Shown one piece after another: positions 7,244 to 14,475 of a DNA stretch of 51,966 bases. The notes below the pieces were generated by a model. That model did no database searches, was not told where the DNA came from, and saw only the letters and a program-made list of their open reading frames with translations. The position numbers and the translations under genes were made by a program. This stretch comes from Marinifilaceae bacterium. GTDB lineage: Bacteria > Bacteroidota > Bacteroidia > Bacteroidales > Marinifilaceae. The stretch lies in contig JAGBFU010000056.1 of NCBI GenBank assembly GCA_017936285.1, forward strand, positions 1-51,966, given 5' to 3'. Numbering within the stretch: the first letter of the stretch is position 1; every line of letters starts with the position of its first letter.

Positions 7244-9421
7244 ATGAAGATCACCAATCTGCTTAAACATGAACTGAGTTTATATACCAAAAACTGGTCA
7301 CTTGTGATATCTATGTTCGTGAGTGTCTGCATCAGTTCGTTCTACGTATGGTTCTCAAGTCAAAATATCTTTAACATTGGCCACGCATCTCTGAATATAC
7401 TATTCTCTACATACTACTGGCTACTCATGATATTCGTACCCTATATCACAATGGGCAAAATTTGTGATGAGAAATCATCAGGAACCCTTGAACTCATCAT
7501 GAGCAAAGCTATCAAAACCAGTAATATAATTACAGCCAAATGGCTTGCATCGTTTATTATAATACTCATACTGCTTCTATCTACCATTCCATTTTGCATT
7601 ACAATTGGACAACTTGGCAATTTGGATTGGGGTGCAACTCTCGGCGGCTACTTTGCACTAATGTTGCACGGTTCAATGATTATATCAATAAGTCTTTTTA
7701 CATCAGCAAATTCAAAGAGTTCATTCAATGCACTATTCTCCACGTGGATTATCCTGCTAATTATACTGGCAATTCCTCCTACTATCCTGCTGTTCGACAT
7801 GAAAGGTGCATGGGATATTGTACTGATGAGATTCTCGCTGAATGAATATTTCAAATATATGGGTAGCGGACTTATATATATCCATGGCATTGTATTATAT
7901 ATAAGCATTACTACTATTTTCGGTGTTTTAACCGGGTTCTCGCTTACCAAAGAGACCCATTACAAAAAGGATACTATCAAACGCTTTGCCATTATCGTTT
8001 GTGCACTTATCATTATTGGAGGGAGCTACTGTTTTCCTCTTAGAGCAGATTTAACCTCTAGTGGCAAATTTTCGCTTAGTCCCGTAACGGTTACAACCAT
8101 AAAAAAGAATAACATTCCTGTCACGATAAATGTTTTCTACTCCGAAAATATCCCTGCAGAATCACTACGATTCAGCAGAGAGCTATTTATGCTCCTACGT
8201 TCATTCCGAGCAGAGAGCAATGCTCCGTTTGTAGTCAAGAACATTATTGTCGAGAACGAAGAGAACAGATTATTCGCAAAAAGTAATGGAGTACAACCGA
8301 TAATTATAAGAAATGAGAGAGATGATTCCGACGAGGAGTGCTATTTTGGAATATCAATCCAAGTAGGAGAAGAGAGTAAAACTACCATCACTCCATTAAC
8401 CCCGCATACCCCTGTTGAATATGAACTGACCAGGGCGATTCGTTTAGCATCGGTCGAAGCAAAACCCAATATAGGCTTCGTTTATGGACATGGCGAGAGT
8501 GCCCCCGAACTGATTACATCCCTTTTGACTGAGCTCGGGAAAAGTTCAACAATCACACCGGCTAATCTAAGAAACAGGAACTCGCTAAATGGGGTCGATG
8601 TTGTATGTATTATTGGAGCCAATACTCCATTTAGCATGACAGAACTCACCAATCTACACAACTACCTCGAAGAGGGAGGAAGAGCCTTTATAGCACTAAA
8701 TCATGCAAACGGACGAGTTCATAATCTGCAGGGGAGCAACTGGTTTACAATCAACAGAACAGGAATTGAAGATCTGCTTGGATATATGGGTATGAAGATA
8801 AACTACGACCTGATTATTGATAACAATTGCGGTACACTAAATATCTCTGATCAAAATAAGAATATCACCTCAAATCAAAATGTCAGATTCCCATATTTCC
8901 CGGTAATCACACATTTTAGTAATCATATCATAACATCCGGACTGAACTCTATGATGCTCCCATTTACAAGTAGTATTGATCAGACAAGAACCGAGACGCC
9001 CTATGTCTTCCAGTCCCTGGCTAAAACATCATCTATCTCCGGAACCAAAAATGCCCCCGTAGAGTATAATCCCCGCATGATGTGGCAGAAAAAGGATTTT
9101 CAGGCTCCAAACAAGAGTATAGCAGCTCTGCTTACAAACGAAATAAATGGAAGTGCCGTTGTTGCAATAACAAACTCAATATTCATCAATGATGAGTTGA
9201 TTAAGGTATTTGGTAATGACAATATCAAATTTGCAATTAACAGCATCGAGTGGCTGGCAGACAATAGCGGATTAATTGAATTAAGAAATAAGTTCACTAC
9301 ATATCCTACTATTGAGAAGCTTGACAACTCGGTTATAGGTATAATAAAAGTGGTAAATGCAACTTTACCACTTCTCATTATATTGCTTATTCTTTTTTTA
9401 GGTCATCGTAAATTAAGATAG
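7244..9421 (+). CDS. GldF-GldG fusion, ABC-2 permease with GldG-like domain
   Basis: A 725-residue fusion. Residues 1-245 carry about six membrane helices of an ABC-2 permease, including the cytoplasmic DEKSSGTLELIMSKAI segment typical of GldF. After a further helix (about 248-267), residues 270-690 match the GldG-type extracytoplasmic domain (NIGFVYGHGE and a DVVCIIGANTPF segment), and a final helix lies at about 700-718 before the end HRKLR. In gliding Bacteroidota gldF and gldG are separate genes next to gldA's product; here they form one chain. The gene is two bases after gldA and its 3' end overlaps the convergent dapA by nine bases. The substrate is unknown. Confidence 0.87.
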   Translation: MKITNLLKHELSLYTKNWSLVISMFVSVCISSFYVWFSSQNIFNIGHASLNILFSTYYWLLMIFVPYITMGKICDEKSSGTLELIMSKAIKTSNIITAKWLASFIIILILLLSTIPFCITIGQLGNLDWGATLGGYFALMLHGSMIISISLFTSANSKSSFNALFSTWIILLIILAIPPTILLFDMKGAWDIVLMRFSLNEYFKYMGSGLIYIHGIVLYISITTIFGVLTGFSLTKETHYKKDTIKRFAIIVCALIIIGGSYCFPLRADLTSSGKFSLSPVTVTTIKKNNIPVTINVFYSENIPAESLRFSRELFMLLRSFRAESNAPFVVKNIIVENEENRLFAKSNGVQPIIIRNERDDSDEECYFGISIQVGEESKTTITPLTPHTPVEYELTRAIRLASVEAKPNIGFVYGHGESAPELITSLLTELGKSSTITPANLRNRNSLNGVDVVCIIGANTPFSMTELTNLHNYLEEGGRAFIALNHANGRVHNLQGSNWFTINRTGIEDLLGYMGMKINYDLIIDNNCGTLNISDQNKNITSNQNVRFPYFPVITHFSNHIITSGLNSMMLPFTSSIDQTRTETPYVFQSLAKTSSISGTKNAPVEYNPRMMWQKKDFQAPNKSIAALLTNEINGSAVVAITNSIFINDELIKVFGNDNIKFAINSIEWLADNSGLIELRNKFTTYPTIEKLDNSVIGIIKVVNATLPLLIILLILFLGHRKLR

Positions 9422-10300
9422 TTCTGATAGAATCTGCTCCATTTTTGCATACAAAACATCCGATACCGGAACCAATGGCAGACGGAGAGTCTGACTATCT
9501 ATTATCCCAGCAATCTTCAATGCTGCCTTGATGCCTGCCGGATTTCCCTCTGCAAAGAGTGCTATACAGAAATCGTGAAGGGCAAGGTGAATTCTGGCCG
9601 CCTCGCTAACTTTCCCTTCATTTAATAATCTGATTATATTAACATAACGATCTGCACACAAGTTACCTGCAACAGATATCACGCCATCAAATCCCATTGC
9701 CACCAAGGGCATCACCAAACCATCCTCACCTGAAAGAATCGCAAAATCATCACGCTTGATTTTCAATAGAGATGTTGCCTGATTCATCAATCCGGAAGCC
9801 TCTTTAACTCCTATGATATTGGGAAAATCTGCAGCCAATCGGGCAACTGTCTCAGCACACATATTCACTCCGGTTCTGCCGGGAACGTTGTATAGAACAA
9901 TTGGAAGTGGCGAGGCCTCGGCAATAGCTGCATAATGTGCATATATTCCCTGTTGGGATGGTTTATTGTAATATGGCACTACCGATAATACTCCCTGACA
10001 GAGTGATATATATGGAAGGGTTTTCAAATCATTAACAACAGACGCTGTTGAGTTACCTCCAACACCAAGCAAGAGGGGTAATCTGCCTCTGTTCTGCTCT
10101 GCCACAGTACGTACCACCAAATCTCGCTCCTGAAGAGACATTGTCACACTCTCTCCGGTAGTTCCCAAGACTGTAATAAAATCAGCATTGGAAACTATTA
10201 TATGCTCTACAACTCTCTTTAAGCTATCAACATCTACTGCACCACTCTCGGTAAATGGAGTTACTATTGCAACACCTACTCCTGAAAACAACTTATTCAT
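9413..10300 (-). CDS. dapA: 4-hydroxy-tetrahydrodipicolinate synthase
   Basis: Condenses pyruvate with aspartate semialdehyde, the first committed step of the lysine and diaminopimelate pathway. At 295 residues it has family length. The Schiff-base lysine is K166 in GVKEASG, the proton-relay tyrosine is Y137 in YNVPGRTG, and GTTGE at 46-50 binds the substrate carboxylate. The start overlaps the upstream small gene by eight bases, pointing to coupled translation. The 3' end overlaps the convergent GldFG gene by nine bases, leaving no room for a separate terminator. Confidence 0.97.
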   Translation of the reverse strand: MNKLFSGVGVAIVTPFTESGAVDVDSLKRVVEHIIVSNADFITVLGTTGESVTMSLQERDLVVRTVAEQNRGRLPLLLGVGGNSTASVVNDLKTLPYISLCQGVLSVVPYYNKPSQQGIYAHYAAIAEASPLPIVLYNVPGRTGVNMCAETVARLAADFPNIIGVKEASGLMNQATSLLKIKRDDFAILSGEDGLVMPLVAMGFDGVISVAGNLCADRYVNIIRLLNEGKVSEAARIHLALHDFCIALFAEGNPAGIKAALKIAGIIDSQTLRLPLVPVSDVLYAKMEQILSELS

Positions 10301-10832
10301 CTCCTCTGTTATTCAAAGTTAAGAAAATTTCATGCAAAGAGTCAACAAACTCCTCTCTGCTCTTTATATCCCCAATTGTTATATCCGCTACAAACTCTCC
10401 AACATATCTCCAGGAAATCTTACACTTCGCATTTGATGCAGTAAGGATTAATGGAGTTATCTCGGAGTGATCAAGCGAGAGGTCTATCAACCAATCAAAA
10501 TCACGCTTAAGCACCTCTTCGACCTTCGCATCTGAAAAGCCTCGCTTACCTTTTAAGGCTGATTTACGAACCAAAATATCATTTTCTGTAAAAGAGAATC
10601 TCTTTAATATTCTGGATTCCTTACCAATCACACACCATATAGAGACAAAATCAACACCCGGGAATTGCGAGAGCAATCTGTCATACAACGCGGAATCATC
10701 GCTTTTAGTATCTCGATATACCAAGCAACTTCCTAATTGTGACGGATTTACCACAATTCTTTCTCGTTTGCGGTACCTAAGACTCTTTTTATATCCCCTG
10801 ATTTTGGAACTATATAACAATTTGCTAAACAT
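10293..10832 (-). CDS. Conserved protein, possibly DUF6913
   Basis: A 179-residue soluble protein of no assigned function, resembling a Bacteroidota family (DUF6913) usually found beside dapA; the family name is from memory. It begins with a basic stretch (KIRGYKKSLRYRKRER), then a mixed alpha/beta body with SQLGSCLVYRD and FDWLIDLSLDHSEI. The frame is open further upstream to 11006, but that extension reads backwards through tRNA-Arg, and the ATG at 10832 lies just after a -7 element. The stop overlaps the dapA start by eight bases. The role of the pair is unknown. Confidence 0.72.
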   Translation of the reverse strand: MFSKLLYSSKIRGYKKSLRYRKRERIVVNPSQLGSCLVYRDTKSDDSALYDRLLSQFPGVDFVSIWCVIGKESRILKRFSFTENDILVRKSALKGKRGFSDAKVEEVLKRDFDWLIDLSLDHSEITPLILTASNAKCKISWRYVGEFVADITIGDIKSREEFVDSLHEIFLTLNNRGDE

Positions 10833-10836
10833 AGCA

Positions 10837-10844
10837 CAAAAGTA
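10837..10844 (-). promoter_or_regulatory. -7 element for the DUF6913-dapA pair
   Basis: TACTTTTG on the minus strand, only four bases before the ATG at 10832. Bacteroidota transcripts start a few bases after this element, so the message would have almost no 5' leader. No -33 TTTG is at the expected distance. Confidence 0.5.
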
Positions 10845-10882
10845 ACTATTTTCTACTTTAGTAAAAAAAAATATCGAAATTA

Positions 10883-10914
10883 TTTGTGCGGAATAAAAAA
10901 ATAGCTTACCTTTG
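10883..10914 (+). promoter_or_regulatory. Bacteroidota-type promoter for the tRNA pair
   Basis: A -33 TTTG (10883-10886), a 20-base spacer and a -7 TACCTTTG (10907-10914). This is the best full match to the Bacteroidota sigma consensus in the window. It ends 17 bases before tRNA-Arg. Confidence 0.8.
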
Positions 10915-10931
10915 CATCGCAAAAGCAAAAA

Positions 10932-11005
10932 GGACTCGTAGCTTAATTGGATAGAGCACTTGGTTACGGCCCAAGAGGTTGGGGGTTCGAGTCCCTCCGA
11001 GTTCA
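10932..11005 (+). tRNA. tRNA-Arg (anticodon ACG)
   Basis: A full cloverleaf is visible. The acceptor stem ggactcg pairs with cgagttc with one G-U, and the discriminator is A at 11005. The D arm is at 10941-10957. The anticodon stem cttgg/ccaag encloses loop ttacggc with anticodon ACG at 10966-10968. The T arm has loop ttcgagt. The ACG anticodon, read as ICG after deamination, decodes CGU, CGC and CGA. The 3' CCA is not encoded. Confidence 0.97.
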
Positions 11006-11007
11006 CA

Positions 11008-11035
11008 AAGTTCCGAGTTTATCGGAACTTTTTTT
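11008..11035 (+). terminator. Terminator between the two tRNA genes
   Basis: A perfect 9-base stem (aagttccga/tcggaactt) with a 5-base loop is followed by a run of T to 11035. It sits three bases after tRNA-Arg and seven before tRNA-Thr, so it should attenuate read-through into tRNA-Thr. No full promoter is visible between them. Confidence 0.8.
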
Positions 11036-11041
11036 ATTATT

Positions 11042-11114
11042 GCCACTTTAGCTCAGCTGGTAGAGCGTCGCATTCGTAATGCGCAGGTCGGGGGTTCAAG
11101 TCCCCCAAGTGGCT
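11042..11114 (+). tRNA. tRNA-Thr (anticodon CGT)
   Basis: The acceptor stem gccactt pairs with aagtggc, and the discriminator is T at 11114. The D arm is at 11051-11066. The anticodon loop ttcgtaa has CGT at 11075-11077 and decodes ACG. The outermost anticodon-stem pair (27-43) is T opposite C, a mismatch; the other four pair normally. The T arm is ggggg/ccccc with loop ttcaagt. CCA is not encoded. Confidence 0.97.
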
Positions 11115-11118
11115 CAAG

Positions 11119-11158
11119 TTAAGGGGGAGTCCAACAAGTTTGTTAGACTCCCCCTTAA
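11119..11158. terminator. Long hairpin between tRNA-Thr and the surface locus
   Basis: Arms of 19 bases (11119-11137 and 11140-11158) match except for one position, which is a mismatch on plus and a G-U pair on minus; the loop is two bases. The hairpin lies between convergent units, tRNA-Thr on plus and the DUF4493/PCMD operon on minus, and could end both. The T tracts are weak (ttaattt on plus). Bases 11159-11252 after it show no gene. Confidence 0.65.
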
Positions 11159-11252
11159 TTTAAACAAGCGCTAATTTGAGAGCGAATAAAACTACAAATT
11201 AGACCTGTCAGACAGCTTACTGCTTTTAAATTGATTGATATTCTGTTATGTT

Positions 11253-12827
11253 TTAATCATACTCCAATCTCAACTCATCAATCCACATTGTCGCTCCATC
11301 GCCTCCTGTAAAGAAGTCTCCATATTTACTTGCTGACAAAACGATGATGATATATTTTGGAGTTCTGCCAAGCTCACGGTAATCAAGCTCCAACGAAAAT
11401 GGCACATAACCATCTGTACTCTCGCCAGAATACATCTCCGCATAGGCAATAATATTCGGATCCTCCTTATCAAACAATTTACGGTTGGATGGACGAGTTC
11501 TGATTTCAACCTGATCATCCCAGTCTCCCAAAGCAATATAGATAGAGCATGTATCAGGTTTTCCTGCCATGTGAGCTGTCTCGTCGTTTGTGATGTCCAC
11601 CAATTTTGTCTCATAACGATAATATCCACAAAGACGGGTTGGGAATGAGGTAAAAGGCTTACCGAAATCCAATATTCCATTGGTACCATCGACCTGCTTG
11701 AAATCACCTACGTAGATATTTCCTGCTGCAAATTTTCCAACACTACCAATTCCGACAAACTTAGACTCCAATTTTGCTCCACGGCCATCACTCTTGCTAT
11801 CCCACTTCTCATTTTCCGTTGGCTGGGTATTGCTATCGCCCAATGTGGTGGTTCCTACATTTCCTGTATCCCAGAAGTTGGCTGTACCCTCTTCCCATGG
11901 ACACCAAACTTTACCATCCAGCCACCATGTATCCATTGATCCATTAGGAAGCGGAGTTGCCTCATTGGTCATAAAACTTACTTCAGCTCCATATTCACCA
12001 TCGGCAACAGCTCTGCACTTATATGATGTTTGCTCGCTCAAACCGGTCAATTTTGCCTTGAAGATAGTTCCATCTTGCTCTATAGAGGCAGGATTTACAC
12101 TCATCCAATTATCCTGGCCATCATTCAAACAATACTCAAATCCGCCAACCATACCCTCTGCACAACTTCCTTCAAGCCACGCAATCTTAACCCAAGGATC
12201 CACAGTTCCTGTGTTTACATTACTTGCTGTAACTACTACATACAACTCCCACACCTCTACCTTATCCAAGTATGAAACCGTTACTTTGGGAGGATTTATT
12301 GAGTTGGTAAAATCTCGAATCTCCGATAAAGCAGGAGTCATTGTTGCCCCTTCCGGGCCCAATTTCAAAGCGGTAATATCAACATTACTGATATCGGTTC
12401 CAATAGCGACCTGCGCAATGGCCTTGCGCGATGCCGTTGAGATACGAGCCTCGCCAATCTGTCCTTTTACATTGAAATATCGCTCTATAGGCTGATTTGC
12501 AACCAACCTCCACTCAAAGGTCTGGTACAATGACAAAGAGAGTGTATCGGGTTCTGTCAAGTCCAAAACCTCGCCTACTACCATTGATGACACTGCCTGA
12601 TCTGTAACTTCGAGTTCAGTTATCTGCAACTCTCGAAGATCAGCCGATTCAGCTATTTCAAAAGTCACAATTCGGCTCTCCTTGTTGATTTTCGATGAGA
12701 TCTGACCATCTACAGCCATTTTCAACACGTTAAGCTCGATGTATGGATATGGTACATTGTTCTCAATACAACCAGCTAACAAGGTCGCAAAGGCAATTAC
12801 CGCACATTTTATAATTCTCTTTATCAT
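11253..12827 (-). CDS. PCMD-domain surface lipoprotein
   Basis: A 524-residue lipoprotein. The lipobox LLAGC puts the lipidated cysteine at C20. Residues about 25-210 form beta-rich repeats resembling DUF5018-type or Ig-like modules; about 215-290 are fibronectin-III-like (GLSEQTSYKCRAVADGEYG). The C-terminal ~235 residues are a PCMD (putative carbohydrate metabolism) domain with SKFVGIGSVGKFAAGN, IYIALGDW, RTRPSNRKLFD and SASKYGDFFTGGDG. The domain is thought to be a carbohydrate-related beta-sandwich; no activity is proven. It is the last gene of a six-gene operon, and its start overlaps the upstream barrel gene by four bases. Unlike the longer PCMD protein of the locus it has no DUF4493 module. 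Confidence 0.85.
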   Translation of the reverse strand: MIKRIIKCAVIAFATLLAGCIENNVPYPYIELNVLKMAVDGQISSKINKESRIVTFEIAESADLRELQITELEVTDQAVSSMVVGEVLDLTEPDTLSLSLYQTFEWRLVANQPIERYFNVKGQIGEARISTASRKAIAQVAIGTDISNVDITALKLGPEGATMTPALSEIRDFTNSINPPKVTVSYLDKVEVWELYVVVTASNVNTGTVDPWVKIAWLEGSCAEGMVGGFEYCLNDGQDNWMSVNPASIEQDGTIFKAKLTGLSEQTSYKCRAVADGEYGAEVSFMTNEATPLPNGSMDTWWLDGKVWCPWEEGTANFWDTGNVGTTTLGDSNTQPTENEKWDSKSDGRGAKLESKFVGIGSVGKFAAGNIYVGDFKQVDGTNGILDFGKPFTSFPTRLCGYYRYETKLVDITNDETAHMAGKPDTCSIYIALGDWDDQVEIRTRPSNRKLFDKEDPNIIAYAEMYSGESTDGYVPFSLELDYRELGRTPKYIIIVLSASKYGDFFTGGDGATMWIDELRLEYD

Positions 12828-13711
12828 AAATAAGCTACTATACCAATCTGAATATTAAAGATATTGAACTTATAGTCCATTCCGGCACTCTTACGCCATC
12901 CACTCTTTAGTCCATTTGTTGTTTGGCGCTCGCGATGCAGATTAAAACCCACAATTCCGACAGAGGCCTCAACTGTAAATTTATCCATCACAAAAACAGA
13001 CAATCCGGGATTAATTCCGAGACGCAGCTCCTGAATCTCTGTAGAGGTTGACTTAGGACCACTCTCCAAAGTTCTGAAGTAATCCATATTACCCCAGATA
13101 TATCCCAATGAGGTCTCATTAAAGAGACCAAAACGATGTCCTCGATCAAGACCTACATATGAACGATGTATCAATGAGAGATTGTTTGAGACATAGTTTA
13201 CGGTTGTTCTACCCATATCAAAGTTAAGATCTTCATCTATATCAACATACAATGAGTTTAACTCTCCATCTATCTTGGAATTTGCATACTTCAAACCTAC
13301 ACATGAGTTGTGATTGTAGAAATAGGCTACAAAAGGTTTAACCGAAAAGGCTGAAAGTGTCCCTGAAAAATCTTCAACAATTGAAAAGAACTGACTATTA
13401 TCAGTATCATAGTTAGCAAAAGAGAAGGCCAATCCTACAGCAATATCACCCTTAGCAACATAACGATAGTTTGTAATCATTCTCTTTCGTTTACGCTCCG
13501 ACTCTCTCTGTTTTACTGGAACTGTATCCAAGGCAAGTCTTCTTTGTCGTATAAAATGATTCCACTCCTCGTCCGTCATTACACCCTCTGAAATCAACAA
13601 CGTCTTCAGAGAATCAACTCTCTTGCTATCCAAACTTTGTGCTTTGGCATCTAAGCCTAAGAACGAGAGCATTACAAAAGAGATTAATATGTATAGCAAA
13701 TATCTTTTCAT
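12824..13711 (-). CDS. Outer-membrane beta-barrel protein (second paralogue)
   Basis: A 295-residue exported protein. Signal peptide residues 1-25 end AKAQ. A charged region at about 28-80 is rich in Arg and Lys (KQRESERKRKR). A series of alternating-hydrophobic beta strands from about 85 ends in IGIVAYL, as expected for an outer-membrane barrel of roughly eight strands. It aligns along its length with the next gene upstream (shared features: V-KG at the barrel start, a D-D-D loop, RFGL, and VGIVGFN near the end). Tandem duplication is likely. Its stop overlaps the start of the final PCMD gene by four bases. Confidence 0.75.
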   Translation of the reverse strand: MKRYLLYILISFVMLSFLGLDAKAQSLDSKRVDSLKTLLISEGVMTDEEWNHFIRQRRLALDTVPVKQRESERKRKRMITNYRYVAKGDIAVGLAFSFANYDTDNSQFFSIVEDFSGTLSAFSVKPFVAYFYNHNSCVGLKYANSKIDGELNSLYVDIDEDLNFDMGRTTVNYVSNNLSLIHRSYVGLDRGHRFGLFNETSLGYIWGNMDYFRTLESGPKSTSTEIQELRLGINPGLSVFVMDKFTVEASVGIVGFNLHRERQTTNGLKSGWRKSAGMDYKFNIFNIQIGIVAYL

Positions 13712-13716
13712 AACTA

Positions 13717-14475
13717 CTACAAATAAAAGGCTAAACCGAGTGAAATACTAAGTATATTTATTCTGAAATTACCGCTATTGTACGAATACTCTCCTTCGTA
13801 CACCTGATTGGTAACCTGCTTTGTTTTTGAATGGTTGAAACCAAGCACTCCTACAGTAACCTCTGCTGCAGTAAAATCATTTATAAAGGCCACCAGCCCA
13901 GGAACAAATGAAATTCCAAAGTTCGTAGTCTCCTGATATGTACCGGTAACATCCTCACCTCTACCATTTATCATCCTGGATTGACCGCCACCCATTTCCA
14001 GCTGCATCTCGGTTAAAATTCCAAAACGCTTACTGCTGCCTACATTTATGTAGTAACGATAGACCAATGCAGCCGAGTAGGAGTGTCTAAGCATATGAAC
14101 ATCCTCTAATGAGCCATCAAAATCGTCATCAAGGGCAAATGCCAGACTATCAACTTTCATGAATGAGCGAGTATATGCGCCCCTGATTCCTGCAGCTTGG
14201 TTATCCGCAAAAGAGTAACACACAACAGGAGAGACCTTCAACGAGTGTGTTCTGCCATCAATACTCTCCAAAAAGAGGAAGTTATACTTCTCATTATCCG
14301 TAACAGAAAAAGAGAGATTGCTACCAACAATCCATTGTCCTTTAGGAACAAAAGTTTGCATCTCAATATCTCTCTCTATCTTTTTAGAAACACCAGACTG
14401 TTCCTGTGAAAATAGTTTCACAGGAACAGTTCCCATAATCAGTGTTAATACAAGTGTAAAAAACCTTTTACTCAT
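13717..14475 (-). CDS. Outer-membrane beta-barrel protein (first paralogue)
   Basis: A 252-residue exported protein with a signal peptide to about residue 23 (VPVKLFSQ), a short linker, and a predicted barrel starting FVPKGQWIVGSNLSFS and ending ISLGLAFYL. It is a paralogue of the following gene and shares RFGI and the VGVLGFNHSKTKQVTN region. It lacks the Arg/Lys-rich insert seen there. Its start overlaps the DUF4493-PCMD gene by eight bases (14468-14475). In this context the two barrels may anchor or export the lipoproteins, which is an inference from position only. Confidence 0.75.
   Translation of the reverse strand: MSKRFFTLVLTLIMGTVPVKLFSQEQSGVSKKIERDIEMQTFVPKGQWIVGSNLSFSVTDNEKYNFLFLESIDGRTHSLKVSPVVCYSFADNQAAGIRGAYTRSFMKVDSLAFALDDDFDGSLEDVHMLRHSYSAALVYRYYINVGSSKRFGILTEMQLEMGGGQSRMINGRGEDVTGTYQETTNFGISFVPGLVAFINDFTAAEVTVGVLGFNHSKTKQVTNQVYEGEYSYNSGNFRINILSISLGLAFYL

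Noticed and set aside
10833..11006. Upstream extension of the DUF6913 frame
   Set aside because: It reads backwards through tRNA-Arg (a GLEPPTSWAVTK-type peptide, a known artefact of annotating tRNA antisense). The ATG at 10832 after a -7 element is a better start.
11270..11707. 145-codon minus-strand frame inside the PCMD gene
   Set aside because: Same strand but out of frame with a gene that has clear PCMD motifs; codon content is irregular.
11794..12495. 233-codon open frame on the plus strand
   Set aside because: It is antisense to the PCMD lipoprotein, with no start context or family similarity. It is a shadow of a low-stop opposite frame.
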